This document shows positions 36,753 to 45,160 of a stretch of DNA of 64,000 nucleotides, piece by piece. The stretch covers positions 175,359-239,358 of the forward strand of contig CAMFLR010000014.1 of NCBI GenBank assembly GCA_945957605.1. Direction: 5' to 3'. Each line of letters starts with the position of its first letter. Within the stretch, counting starts at the first letter, position 1. Both the position numbers and the translations under genes were made by a program. This DNA is from an uncultured Isosphaeraceae bacterium (GTDB taxonomy: Bacteria > Planctomycetota > Planctomycetia > Isosphaerales > Isosphaeraceae). The notes under the pieces are model-generated. The model did not search any database. It was given only the letters and a program-made list of their open reading frames with translations, and was not told the origin of the DNA.

Positions 36753-36940
36753 TTCTCCGAGACATTCACGTTTACTGGTACGTCATCCCGCTCGTCATCG
36801 CGGTGAGCCTCGTCTATTCGGCGACGCGGCACGAGTCGTGGCGGCGAATCTTCGGCCATGCCTTCCGGCTGTGCGGGATGATCTTTGGCGTGCTCTTACT
36901 TGCGACGGCGTTCCTCCTGCTGGTGAATTCGCAGATCTAA
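36749..36940 (+). CDS. small two-span membrane protein
   Basis: A 63-residue protein whose ATG overlaps the stop of the preceding gene (ATGA), so it is translationally coupled to it. Two helices (VYWYVIPLVIAVSLVYSA; LCGMIFGVLLLATAFLLLV) with a basic loop between (TRHESWRRIFGHAFR). Its stop codon overlaps the stop codon of the convergent ATP-grasp gene. Confidence 0.75.
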   Translation: MILRDIHVYWYVIPLVIAVSLVYSATRHESWRRIFGHAFRLCGMIFGVLLLATAFLLLVNSQI

Positions 36941-38040
36941 TCGCGAATTCGCCACGACTCGATGCGCTCACGCCAGATGGCAGTTGAGGCATCGAGTTGT
37001 GAGAGCGTTTCATCGCGCGTCTCGCCGAGTGCGAAGACGGTCAAAATGGGTTCGTCTAGGTTGATTTTCACGCCGGGCGCGGGAATATCGGCGACGTCTT
37101 CGTGCCAGGGCCAAGCCTCGGGCGCAACGATCGGAAAATCGGCGTAGAGCACGCGCTTCGCTGCAAACCGTGAGCATTCGAAGTCAGGTCGATCGGGCGG
37201 ATCGATTCCAAAACAGCGGACGTGCTCGGCGATCAATGCGCGACCGGTCGTGTGCTCGTGCAACTCCATCGAGGCCGAGTAGCGCGGATTGATTTCAACG
37301 GGCCGGATTCGCCCGTGCTCGTCGCAAACGAAATCGACGCAGAACAGCCCGCGTAGCCCAAATTCCGAGGCGAGCGTATCTCCCAGACGAATCAATGTGG
37401 CAGTGTGAGCGTGAGAAATCTCGGCGGGAGCAATTCCGCCCGCGTAGATCCAGTCACTTCCCGCGCGTGATTCGGTGAACGCCTGCGCCACACCAACAAG
37501 TTCGCACTCGCTGCCGCGTGCGATAAACGTCGCGCCGAAGGCCCCTCCAGACGCGTATTCCTGGAAGTAGATGTCTGAATTCGGTGATTCGCCAGCATTC
37601 TCGCGAATACCATAACCTCCGCCCGATTTGCGAGGCTTTACGAGCCATCGCAGTTGGTCATCAGTTGGAACTTCATCGCAAACGCGAAGAACATCGAACC
37701 CCGCCTGAGCGAGGGTATCAGTCCATATCTGAGCATTTCGCAATCGAGCCAGCGATTGTCCGCAAATCCCCAGAAGCGGTCGTGCGGCAGCAAGTTCGTC
37801 AACCAGATGGGGCCAGTTTTCGAGTGCGCCGGTGTAGATCCAGGGACACGGTTCGATCGATGCCATCAAGGCGGGCAAATGTGCGGCGTAGTCGGGGGAG
37901 GGAATTTGAATCGTGCGACAGACAGCCGAAAGGTCGCGATCGGCGAAGAGGTCGAGTGCGATCGGCGCGAATCCTGCACGCATTGCCGAGTGCGCAGCGG
38001 CCCGCGCGCTCGCGCCGACGATTACAATGGGAGGCCGCAT
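36937..38040 (-). CDS. ATP-grasp ligase-like protein, C1/H4MPT-associated
   Basis: A 367-residue protein from ATG 38040 (MRPPIVIVGASARAAAHSAM). The N-terminus is a Rossmann-like preATP-grasp domain; the ATP-grasp fold follows with WLVKPRKSGGGYGIRE (phosphate loop), IYFQEYASGGAFGATFI, LFCVDFVCDEHGRIRPVEIN (metal-binding Asp/Glu) and PRYSASMELHEH. Proteins of this type are encoded in the tetrahydromethanopterin C1 gene clusters of methylotrophs and planctomycetes, and fae and mtd are found 0.8-2.4 kb away here. A role in cofactor biosynthesis is therefore likely but not proved. It converges on the small membrane gene with overlapping stop codons. Confidence 0.78.
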   Translation of the reverse strand: MRPPIVIVGASARAAAHSAMRAGFAPIALDLFADRDLSAVCRTIQIPSPDYAAHLPALMASIEPCPWIYTGALENWPHLVDELAAARPLLGICGQSLARLRNAQIWTDTLAQAGFDVLRVCDEVPTDDQLRWLVKPRKSGGGYGIRENAGESPNSDIYFQEYASGGAFGATFIARGSECELVGVAQAFTESRAGSDWIYAGGIAPAEISHAHTATLIRLGDTLASEFGLRGLFCVDFVCDEHGRIRPVEINPRYSASMELHEHTTGRALIAEHVRCFGIDPPDRPDFECSRFAAKRVLYADFPIVAPEAWPWHEDVADIPAPGVKINLDEPILTVFALGETRDETLSQLDASTAIWRERIESWRIRD

Positions 38041-38155
38041 GTCGCGATGCTCTTTTTCGAGCCCTGGAAAAACACAAAGACGAGCGCCGGGCCGAAGCTC
38101 GACACTCGTCTCGTATTGATTCACGCCTCGTAACGAAGCGCTAACCGAGCCGTGC

Positions 38156-38494
38156 TCAGTCGGCCTTCTCGACGGTCGTGGCGGTGATGACCTGCTTGCC
38201 ATCCTTCTCTTCGACGGTGCCGACGACCTTGGTCTTGATCATCGCGTCCTTCGAGGCGGTGCAGATGCCGCTCGAGCCGTGGTACTTCTTCGAGACGGGG
38301 CCTTCCAGATAGTACTTGGTTTCCTTGCCGTCCTTCGTCACGATGACGACGTTCTGGCAGGCCTTGGCTTCCTTCAGACCGCACTTGGCGCAGATGCCTT
38401 CACCGGTGATGGTGATTTCTTTGCCTTCTTTGGCGAAGGCCGACAGACCGGTGAACAGCACGGCGACGGACAGCAGCGGGAAAAGCTTGCGCAT
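38156..38494 (-). CDS. small exported Cys-containing protein
   Basis: A 112-residue protein. ATG 38494, with AGGA about 9 bases upstream, gives a clear signal peptide (MRKLFPLLSVAVLFTGLSAFA). The mature part starts with KEITITGEGICAKCGLKEA and has cysteines at 35, 38, 46 and 78, the first three as CxxC-x7-C, which suggests a metal or heme-type site or disulfides. The rest is Lys/Val/Thr-rich beta (VVIVTKDGKETKYYLEGPVS). It resembles small planctomycete periplasmic proteins of unknown function. It is divergent from fae and upstream of the ATP-grasp gene on the same strand. Confidence 0.78.
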   Translation of the reverse strand: MRKLFPLLSVAVLFTGLSAFAKEGKEITITGEGICAKCGLKEAKACQNVVIVTKDGKETKYYLEGPVSKKYHGSSGICTASKDAMIKTKVVGTVEEKDGKQVITATTVEKAD

Positions 38495-38828
38495 CGTTCG
38501 GGTCCTGTGATTCTGGGAGAACGGAACAAGACACCCGCGGCCACTTTGGCCGCAAGTCAAGTCGGTCGTCACTCAGCCGACATTGAATCACTAACGCTGA
38601 ATGGGAGCAACCGTTTTTTGGCAAATTGTTCAAACATTTTTCTCCGGGGGTTGCGGCGCGAAATTGGGTTGATATGATGCCTGGCGGTCGCGGCGAGGAT
38701 TCGGCGGCTTCCGTTCGGCTCGCGCGCGGAAGGTTGGGGTATTTACCGACAGTTGGTGGATTACGATCGCCCCAGGGGTTCGATCGTGCCGCTAACCGTC
38801 CACGACACACGCTCGGAAGGAAAGACAC

Positions 38829-39332
38829 ATGGCCGACACTACCATGCTCATCGGCGAGGCCCTTTCGGGCGACGGCAACGAAATCGCGCACATCGACCTG
38901 CTCATCGGCAGCAAGAACGGCCCCGTCGGCGCTGCGTTCGCCCACGCTCTGGCCACCCAGTCGGCCGGTCACACCAGCCTGCTCGCCGTCCTCACGCCCA
39001 ACCTGATCTGCAAGCCCGCCACGGTGATGATCACCAAGGTGACGATCAAGGGCATGAAGCAGGCCGTGCAGATGTTCGGCCCTGCCCAGTACGCGGTCGC
39101 CAAGGCCGTTGCCGATTGCCTCGCCAACGGCACCATTCCGGCTGCCAAGGCGGAAGACCTCGTCATCGTCGTCGGCGTGTTCATTCACCCCGGCGCTGAA
39201 GACAACGCCAAGATTCTCAAATACAACTACGACGCGACCAAGCTCTCCATCGAACGCGCGATGAAGAGCGAGCCGTCGGCCGAAGAAGTCATCAGCAAGC
39301 GTGAATCGGTCTCGCACCCGTTCGCTGGCTAA
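38829..39332 (+). CDS. fae: formaldehyde-activating enzyme Fae
   Basis: A 167-residue protein with GGAAGGAAAG before the ATG. It matches Fae throughout: MLIGEALSGDGNEIAHIDLL, GSKNGPVGAAFAHALATQSA, LLAVLTPNLICKPATVMITK, the segment KQAVQMFGPAQYAVAKAVAD and VVGVFIHPGAEDN. His21 (in EIAHIDL) corresponds to the catalytic His of characterised Fae. Fae condenses formaldehyde with tetrahydromethanopterin to methylene-H4MPT, the first step of H4MPT-linked formaldehyde oxidation or detoxification. The next gene encodes the dehydrogenase that uses its product. Confidence 0.97.
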   Translation: MADTTMLIGEALSGDGNEIAHIDLLIGSKNGPVGAAFAHALATQSAGHTSLLAVLTPNLICKPATVMITKVTIKGMKQAVQMFGPAQYAVAKAVADCLANGTIPAAKAEDLVIVVGVFIHPGAEDNAKILKYNYDATKLSIERAMKSEPSAEEVISKRESVSHPFAG

Positions 39333-39420
39333 TTGCTTCGCGACAGGGCTCGTCTTGCGTTCCGTTTGATTGACCGCGGGACGAGCCGACCGATGATCGC
39401 TCGAATATTCGCTTGATCCC

Positions 39421-39448
39421 GCGCGAGGCGCTCCATGCGCCCTCGCGC
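39421..39448 (+). other. GC-rich hairpin between fae and the methylene-H4MPT dehydrogenase gene
   Basis: GCGCGAGGCGC-TCCAT-GCGCCCTCGCGC forms an 11-pair stem with one bulged base, 24 bases before the mtd start codon. There is no T-run, so it may be a processing or attenuation element rather than a terminator. Confidence 0.5.
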
Positions 39449-39472
39449 GGGTCGCGTTGTTTAGGAGACACC

Positions 39473-40351
39473 ATGAGTCAGCCCACCACGTCGCAGGCCA
39501 AGCCGAAAATCCTCGTGCAGCTCGATATCGACCCGCAGCCGAGCGTGTTCGACGGCGTGGTCGCCGTGGACGCGGGCGTCGATCACCTCTTCCGTCACGC
39601 CTCCGTCACTCCGGAATCAGCTCGCGACCTCGTTCATGGCGCGATCTTCACGCGAGGCGCCGCCGACCTTCGCGCGACTGCCATTTTCATCGGCGGTTCC
39701 GACGCCAATCGTGCTGAAGCCGTTTTGAAGGCTGTGAAGAAATCATTCTTCGGCCCCTTCCGCGTCTCTGTCCTTTTCGACCCGAACGGCGCCAACACAA
39801 CCGCTGCCGCAGCGGTTCTCGCCGCGCTCGAAGGCCTGGGCGGATCGGCCGAAGGTGCGAAGGTCGCCGTCCTCGGCGGCACGGGACCGGTTGGCAGCCG
39901 CGTTGCAAGACTCCTGGCAGGATTAGGGGCGGAAGTCACCGTCGGATCGCGCGATCTCACCAAGGCGCAGGCCACCGCGACCGATCTCAGCGAACGCGTG
40001 GGACGAACGATTGGCGCCTTCGCAATGAGCGATCTCGCCGATTCAATCAAAGATGCCTCGGTCGTCGTCGCCGCCGGAGCGGCCGGAGTGGTTCTGGCTC
40101 CGCGATCGGTGCTCGCGGGCTTGTCTCATTTGAAGGTGTTGATCGACCTGAACGCCGTCCCGCCGCTGGGCATCGAAGGCGTGGAAGCGACCGACAGGCA
40201 CGCGAATCATGGTGGCGTGCTCTGCTGGGGCGCGCTTGGAGTCGGCGGCACGAAGATGAAGATCCACAAGGCCGCCCTTCGCGCACTTTTCGAGAAGAAC
40301 GATCAGGTCATCGACGCCGAGGAAGCGCTCGCCATCGGCCGAGCCCTGTAA
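39473..40351 (+). CDS. mtdC: NAD(P)-dependent methylene-H4MPT dehydrogenase (MtdA/MtdB/MtdC family)
   Basis: A 292-residue protein from ATG 39473, with AGGAG 5 bases upstream. The N-terminal catalytic part (PKILVQLDIDPQPSVFDGVV, VDAGVDHLFRHASVTPESAR, GAIFTRGAADLRATAIFIGG) and the Rossmann motif VAVLGGTGPVGSRVARLLAG (131-150) identify the MtdA/B/C family. Planctomycetes are known to carry the distinct MtdC class, so that symbol is the best guess; MtdB cannot be excluded by eye. The enzyme oxidises methylene-H4MPT made by Fae to methenyl-H4MPT with NAD or NADP. The next gene starts one base after its stop. Confidence 0.88.
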   Translation: MSQPTTSQAKPKILVQLDIDPQPSVFDGVVAVDAGVDHLFRHASVTPESARDLVHGAIFTRGAADLRATAIFIGGSDANRAEAVLKAVKKSFFGPFRVSVLFDPNGANTTAAAAVLAALEGLGGSAEGAKVAVLGGTGPVGSRVARLLAGLGAEVTVGSRDLTKAQATATDLSERVGRTIGAFAMSDLADSIKDASVVVAAGAAGVVLAPRSVLAGLSHLKVLIDLNAVPPLGIEGVEATDRHANHGGVLCWGALGVGGTKMKIHKAALRALFEKNDQVIDAEEALAIGRAL

Positions 40352-40352
40352 C

Positions 40353-41348
40353 TTGCCGCGCGTCGTTGGGATCGATCCCGGAACAAGCAGTCTCGACCTG
40401 TTACTTCTGGTCGACGGCCAACCATTGGCCCAGCATCGCTTCGCACCAGGATCGCTTTTCGAAAATCCAAACGCGCTCGCCGAGTTGCTCGATACCTGGG
40501 GGCCGATCGACCTCATCGCCGGTCCTTCCGGCTATGGTCTTCCGCTCGTTCGCGGCGAGGATGTTGGTGAGGCCGAAATTGATTTGATGGCACTCACTCG
40601 CCCCGACGAACGCGGCCGTGCGAGTGGCGTCATTGGCTTCAGAGCTTGGGTGCGTGCGCTCCTCGCGACCGGCCTTCCCACCGTTTTTCTCCCCGGCGGC
40701 ATCCATCTCCCCACGATTCCCGCCCATCGCAAAGCCAACGCGATCGACATGGGAACGCCTGACAAAATCGCCGTCGTCGCACTAGCCCTGGCGCACACAA
40801 ATGAAAGCAATTTTGCCGTGCTGGAAATCGGCTCGGCCTTTACCGCCTTACTCGCCGTTTCCGGTCGCGCAGTCGTCGATGCCGCGGCCGGTTCACACGG
40901 ACCAATCGGCATGAAATCATCGGGTGTATGGGATGGCGAAGCCGCTTACTGGTTCAGTCCACTCGCCAAGAACGACCTGTTCCGCGGCGGCTGGGACAAT
41001 CTTGGCGATTGGCGTCACAAGGCATTCGCCGAATCTTTGCGCAAGCATGTCAGCGCACTCCGTTCTGTGACGCAATTCGATATCGTCTACCTCTCCGGCG
41101 CAGGACTCGAGCGCGACGATGTACGCGAAATCGCAATCGAAGCACTCGCCGACATGTTGCAGGTCCGGCCGATTCCCGCATTCGCCGATGTCTGGGTAAA
41201 GCATGCCGCGCAGGGGGCAGCGGTTCTCGCCGACGGCCTTGCCGGCGGGCAATTCGCGTCGGTCGTCGAGGATCTTGCAATACGACGCGCATCGGGCACA
41301 ATCTTGGACTATCTCCGCCATCGTCCTGAACAGGAAAACACGCCATGA
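40353..41348 (+). CDS. DUF1464-type kinase-fold protein, H4MPT/C1-associated
   Basis: A 331-residue protein beginning at TTG 40353, one base after the mtd stop; no separate ribosome site is evident, consistent with coupling. The actin/hexokinase-like fold is visible: phosphate-1 motif VVGIDPGTSSLDLLLLVDG, LIAGPSGYGLPL, phosphate-2 motif FAVLEIGSAFTALLAVSG and IVYLSGAGLERDD. This fits DUF1464, a family otherwise typical of archaea and found with C1 genes in planctomycetes. A kinase-type role in H4MPT or its precursors is plausible but unproved. It overlaps the next gene by 4 bases (ATGA). Confidence 0.8.
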   Translation: MPRVVGIDPGTSSLDLLLLVDGQPLAQHRFAPGSLFENPNALAELLDTWGPIDLIAGPSGYGLPLVRGEDVGEAEIDLMALTRPDERGRASGVIGFRAWVRALLATGLPTVFLPGGIHLPTIPAHRKANAIDMGTPDKIAVVALALAHTNESNFAVLEIGSAFTALLAVSGRAVVDAAAGSHGPIGMKSSGVWDGEAAYWFSPLAKNDLFRGGWDNLGDWRHKAFAESLRKHVSALRSVTQFDIVYLSGAGLERDDVREIAIEALADMLQVRPIPAFADVWVKHAAQGAAVLADGLAGGQFASVVEDLAIRRASGTILDYLRHRPEQENTP

Positions 41349-42388
41349 AACGTCTTCTCACAGGTGCGTTCGCGATCTGTCTTGCAATCGGCACGCACGC
41401 TCGCGCCGAGGATAAGGGACTCGACATCTTTTTCATCGACGTCGACGGCGGCGCGGCGACTTTGATCGTCACGCCCGAACGCGAGTCGATCCTCATCGAT
41501 TCCGGCTGGCCCGGCCGCAACGATCGCGACCCGAAACGGATTGTTCATGTGCTCAAAGACGTGGCCAAGCTCGATAAGCTCGACCACCTGGTGACAACCC
41601 ACTGGCACATGGATCATTACGGCGGCGTGGAAGGGCTTTCCAAGCTCGTCGAGATCGGCAAGTTCTGGGATCGCGGCCTTCCCGGCGTCGACGGCCCCGA
41701 AGCCGATTTCCCCGACGGCCCCAAGGCGAACGACCCGCTTGGCGTCGCCTATTTGAAGGCGTCGGCCGGCAAGCGCAAGGCACTTGGAGCGAACGATTCC
41801 CTTCCGCTCAATGGAAGCCTCAAGGCGATCGTGCTCGCCTCAGGAACCGAGGTTCGCAAGATCGCCAAGCGTCAAAAGCACAACCCGCTCAATGCCGAGT
41901 CGAAGACGATTGCCGAAGATCCCAGCGATAACGCCCGCAGTCTCGCGATCAAGTTCTCTCTCGGCCAGTTTGACTTCCTCGACTGCGGCGACCTCACCTG
42001 GAACATCGAACGCGACCTGGTCGTTCCTTATGATCGCATCGGCCAGATCGACCTCTATCAGGTCACTCATCACGGCATGGACATCTCTAACAATCCCGTG
42101 CTCGTGAAAACGATTCACCCAACGGTTGCCATTATGAACAATGGCCCGCGTAAAGGTGGCGCGGCGAATACGGTGAAGTTGCTGAAGTCGATTCCGTCGA
42201 TCGAGGCAGCCTATCAGTTGCACAAGAACGCGGCGACCGGACCGGAAGACAATACGGATCCAAGCCTGATCGCCAACAAGCCGAAAGAAGGCGGCGAGTT
42301 CATTCACGCTTCGGTTAGCCCGGATGGAAAGACGTTCAGCGTGCAGATTGGTGAGAAGGGTGAGAAGAAGACGTTTACCAGCAAGTAG
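41345..42388 (+). CDS. exported metallo-beta-lactamase-fold hydrolase (ComEC-like)
   Basis: A 347-residue protein with a signal peptide (MKRLLTGAFAICLAIGTHARA). The metallo-beta-lactamase fold is clear: IFFIDVDGGAATLIVTP, LIDSGWPGR, metal motif THWHMDHYGG (HxHxDH), FDFLDCGDLTWN and YQVTHHGMDISNNPVLVKTI. This resembles the ComEC C-terminal hydrolase subgroup. Its ATG overlaps the DUF1464 stop, so it is the last gene of the fae-side operon even though the product is predicted to be outside the cytoplasm. The substrate is unknown; a link to formaldehyde metabolism would rest only on operon position. Confidence 0.85.
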   Translation: MKRLLTGAFAICLAIGTHARAEDKGLDIFFIDVDGGAATLIVTPERESILIDSGWPGRNDRDPKRIVHVLKDVAKLDKLDHLVTTHWHMDHYGGVEGLSKLVEIGKFWDRGLPGVDGPEADFPDGPKANDPLGVAYLKASAGKRKALGANDSLPLNGSLKAIVLASGTEVRKIAKRQKHNPLNAESKTIAEDPSDNARSLAIKFSLGQFDFLDCGDLTWNIERDLVVPYDRIGQIDLYQVTHHGMDISNNPVLVKTIHPTVAIMNNGPRKGGAANTVKLLKSIPSIEAAYQLHKNAATGPEDNTDPSLIANKPKEGGEFIHASVSPDGKTFSVQIGEKGEKKTFTSK

Positions 42389-42520
42389 CAGCGTTCGGTA
42401 CGCACTCCCCTTCAAATATTTACGAACCCGTGTCGTGGAATTCGAAACCACGGCGCGGGTTCGTTACACTTTGATGGGATACGAGTTCAAGGCGGTGAGA
42501 CTCGCGGAGGTTGGACTCCA

Positions 42521-43132
42521 ATGGCTTTTCGCGTATTGAAGTATGTTGTCATTTTTATTATTGGCGTCGGCGTCGGTTGCGCGACGATGGCGGTCATTCT
42601 ACGACACACGATAGATGCGAATGCGGTCATTGCAAAAGAGCGCGTAGACGAAGGCTCAAAAGATCGTACGAGCGAAGATTCTGGTGTGAAGAGAGTGTAC
42701 TGGAGGGATATCGGCGAGCATCTGGCGATTATTGGAGATCTTGGTTTTCCCGTTGGCACCGTTCTTACGATCCAAGGCCGCTGGATTGTGCCAGTCGAGT
42801 CTGGAACGGTAAGAGACCCTTACAGCCGAGCAGTTTTTAAGGTCACTAAGATTAATAGAAACCGCGTTGTCGATATTGTTCTACCGGCGAATCGAATCTT
42901 TTATCAGGGGCCATTTGACGATCGCGTGCGCGTTCGCCCAAACGATGGCGAACGATGGGAACTGCGTGGATATGAAACCGGTAGTAACACCGGTTATCCC
43001 AAAGGCGTACTCCAGGAAACATACGGCAAAACCCCAATGCCAAGTTCTCCAGAACTTTTGGCCATCAGCAATCATGCGTATGTTTGCAAGTTTTGCTATT
43101 TCTCATCTCGGCGAATGGACGACCCAGAATAG
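42521..43132 (+). CDS. hypothetical protein with N-terminal membrane anchor
   Basis: A 203-residue protein with GGAGG about 9 bases before the ATG. One hydrophobic helix at the N-terminus (VLKYVVIFIIGVGVGCATMAV) is followed by a polar region with beta-strand character (GDLGFPVGTVLTIQGRWIVP; FKVTKINRNRVVDIVLPANR) and a C-terminal segment with WELRGYETG and CKFCYFSSRR. A planctomycete-type hypothetical; no family recognised. Confidence 0.65.
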   Translation: MAFRVLKYVVIFIIGVGVGCATMAVILRHTIDANAVIAKERVDEGSKDRTSEDSGVKRVYWRDIGEHLAIIGDLGFPVGTVLTIQGRWIVPVESGTVRDPYSRAVFKVTKINRNRVVDIVLPANRIFYQGPFDDRVRVRPNDGERWELRGYETGSNTGYPKGVLQETYGKTPMPSSPELLAISNHAYVCKFCYFSSRRMDDPE

Positions 43133-43507
43133 CATGAGTAGTAGACGTCCCAATTCATGCCGCGCCAAAACACCGCGTGGCCGGAGTCGAAGTGCGTAGC
43201 CCGAATCCCTGGGGCTTCCCGCGCTTCGCTCAGTCCAGCCTCAGCCGCCCAATTTGAAGTCTTAAGCGCGCATGAACGACCCGCGATATTGTATCGCTCT
43301 GTCAGCTCATTGGTTTATAGCCATCTACCACCCGGCAAACCTCATTTTTCCAACTCCCGCCAACTTTCAGTAATCCAAACCGCCAAGCCCGGTGTATTCC
43401 CTTCCGGAAGCCAGCCGACGGCCGCCGCATGGTCAGCTCTGGGTCGCCGACGGCCGTCGGTCTGGCTGGGCAAATGGCGATTTGATTTCTCGAAGTCAGG
43501 GAGAGGA
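43133..43507. other. intergenic region with tandem palindromes upstream of doxX
   Basis: About 375 bases. A long imperfect stem pairs 43409-43424 (AGCCAGCCGACGGCCG) with 43451-43467 (CGGCCGTCGGTCTGGCT). The right arm itself contains the perfect palindrome CCGACGGCCGTCGG (43447-43460), and the left arm a near copy. They end about 40 bases before the doxX start, so they may be a terminator-like structure or operator sites. No gene is seen. Confidence 0.5.
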
Positions 43508-44074
43508 ATGATGCTCAATCGCATTCGAAATTCGTTTGAGTCGCGAGACGACCAGTCGCCAGCCGCGCTGATTCTCGTCCGGCTGGCTGTCGGCGGTGTT
43601 TTCGTCGTCGCGGGCCTCCTCAAGCTCATGTATGCGAACCAAGGCCCGGGCCGATTCACCAAGCTCGGCATCCCAGCGCCCGAGATCATGGCATACGTTG
43701 TGAGCGGGGTCGAGGTGATTGGCGGTTTGCTCCTGATCGTCGGCTTGCAAACGCGATTGGCGGCGATTCCGCTCGCCATTGTTATGCTGGTGGCGATTGC
43801 TTCCAGTAAATTCCCACTGCTATTCGGCGCTGGGCCCGAACCGGTCGCCGCTCCACCAAAGATTGGCCTCTGGGCATTCGCAAATCAGGCCCGGCTCGAC
43901 GTTACCATGCTTTTGTGCTGTGCTTTTCTGGCGATTTCGGGCGCGGGTGCGTGGTCGATTGACGCGTGGCGGTCGAGGTCGACGAAGTCGCGAATGATTC
44001 GATCCGCTCCTCACTGGGACGGCGAACGAGACGAATCGAGCCTCACCCCTGTTAACAGCAGCTCCCGCGCATAG
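43508..44074 (+). CDS. DoxX-family membrane protein
   Basis: A 188-residue protein from ATG 43508 (or 43511), preceded by GGGAGAGG; the longer frame to 43157 is not protein-like. Four helices and the family features are visible: ALILVRLAVGGVFVVAGLLK with LMYANQGPGRFTKLGIPAPE, VVSGVEVIGGLLLIVGLQTR, LAAIPLAIVMLVAIASSKFP and LDVTMLLCCAFLAISGAGAW. DoxX proteins are membrane subunits linked to thiol/quinone redox chemistry and oxidative-stress defence. The sigma/RskA fusion gene begins 10 bases downstream, so the two are probably co-transcribed and this protein may be a target or partner of that regulator. Confidence 0.85.
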   Translation: MMLNRIRNSFESRDDQSPAALILVRLAVGGVFVVAGLLKLMYANQGPGRFTKLGIPAPEIMAYVVSGVEVIGGLLLIVGLQTRLAAIPLAIVMLVAIASSKFPLLFGAGPEPVAAPPKIGLWAFANQARLDVTMLLCCAFLAISGAGAWSIDAWRSRSTKSRMIRSAPHWDGERDESSLTPVNSSSRA

Positions 44075-44084
44075 GAGTAAGGTC

Positions 44085-45098
44085 ATGGACGCGGTCGATC
44101 CCCCAACGGCAGATCTTGACCTGGACGACGAGGAACTGATGCGCCAGCTCGCCTCCGGTCGGCCAGAAGCGCTCGGGCCGCTGCACACCCGCTACGCCCC
44201 GCGCATTTTTGGTCTGGCTGCCCAAACGCTCGACCGCGCTTCCGCTGAAGAAATCGTGCAAGAAGTGTTTCTGGTCGTCTGGCGGAAGGCGAGCAGTTTC
44301 GACCCAGAGCGCGGCCCGTTCCGCGCCTGGGTTCTACGAATCGCTCACCTGAGAGTGCTCAACGAACTTCGCCGCAAACGACGTCGCCCTGCAATCGCGT
44401 CACCGCCCATCGACCAGAACGCAGCAATACTCCCCGACCCCGGCCCCGAGCCTTCCGAAGTCGCCTGGCGCGAGCATCGACGATCCGTCGTGCAGGCGGC
44501 CGTAGAAGTGCTGCCGCCGCCGCAACGCCAGGCTCTTAGTCTCGCGTTCCTGGATGATTTGACGCACGAGCAGGTCGCGTCGTTCCTGAATCTGCCGCTC
44601 GGTACCGCGAAAAGCCGGATTCGCGCGGGGATGCAATCGCTTCGGGTCCGCCTCGCTCCGCTGGTCGCACTTGGGCTCGCCTTGATCGGCGTGCTGGTTG
44701 TGACTGGTCTCCAGCGCGGCACCGTGAATCGTCAAGAGCGAGCCTTGCGACTCGTCACCTCAAGCGATGCCGTCGCACGGCGACTGACTGCTGCTCCCGG
44801 CGTTCCCGCGCCGCTTCACGGGATTTATCGAGGCCGTAGCGGTGTCCCAGTGGGCATTCTCACCGTCTCGAACCTCCCGACCGCTCCCCAGGGACAGGTT
44901 TACCGCGCCTGGGCGTTGCACAACGGGCAGTGGACGGCCCTTGGCGTCGTTCATCCCGACCGTAACGGCAGCGACTTGATGATCATCGAAGCGTCGGCCC
45001 TGGCTACTCCGCCCGAGTCGGTCAAAGTCACGCTGGAACCCACGAACGGATCGAATACGCCAACGGGATCGACCGTGATCCAGTGGCCGGGCGATTAA
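44085..45098 (+). CDS. ECF sigma factor fused to a membrane helix and an RskA-like domain
   Basis: A 337-residue single-chain protein with GGAGTAAGG before the ATG. Residues 15-100 are sigma region 2 (ALGPLHTRYAPRIFGLAAQT, AEEIVQEVFLVVWRKASSFD, FRAWVLRIAHLRVLNELRRK); 125-188 are region 4 (LPPPQRQALSLAFLDDLTHE, HTH EQVASFLNLPLGTAKSRIRA). A membrane helix follows directly (PLVALGLALIGVLVVTGL, 192-209). Residues about 240-337 match the C-terminal domain of anti-sigma-K factor RskA (GIYRGRSGVPVGILTVSNLP, GQVYRAWALHNGQWTALGVV, VKVTLEPTNGSNTPTG). The cytoplasmic zinc-type anti-sigma domain is absent. The sigma factor is thus predicted to be membrane-tethered to its own periplasmic domain. Confidence 0.88.
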   Translation: MDAVDPPTADLDLDDEELMRQLASGRPEALGPLHTRYAPRIFGLAAQTLDRASAEEIVQEVFLVVWRKASSFDPERGPFRAWVLRIAHLRVLNELRRKRRRPAIASPPIDQNAAILPDPGPEPSEVAWREHRRSVVQAAVEVLPPPQRQALSLAFLDDLTHEQVASFLNLPLGTAKSRIRAGMQSLRVRLAPLVALGLALIGVLVVTGLQRGTVNRQERALRLVTSSDAVARRLTAAPGVPAPLHGIYRGRSGVPVGILTVSNLPTAPQGQVYRAWALHNGQWTALGVVHPDRNGSDLMIIEASALATPPESVKVTLEPTNGSNTPTGSTVIQWPGD

Positions 45099-45160
45099 TG
45101 ATCGCCGCAACGAAACTAGCTCGTCCGCCGACTCTTCACGGATGACTCGGACGAGCAGGC

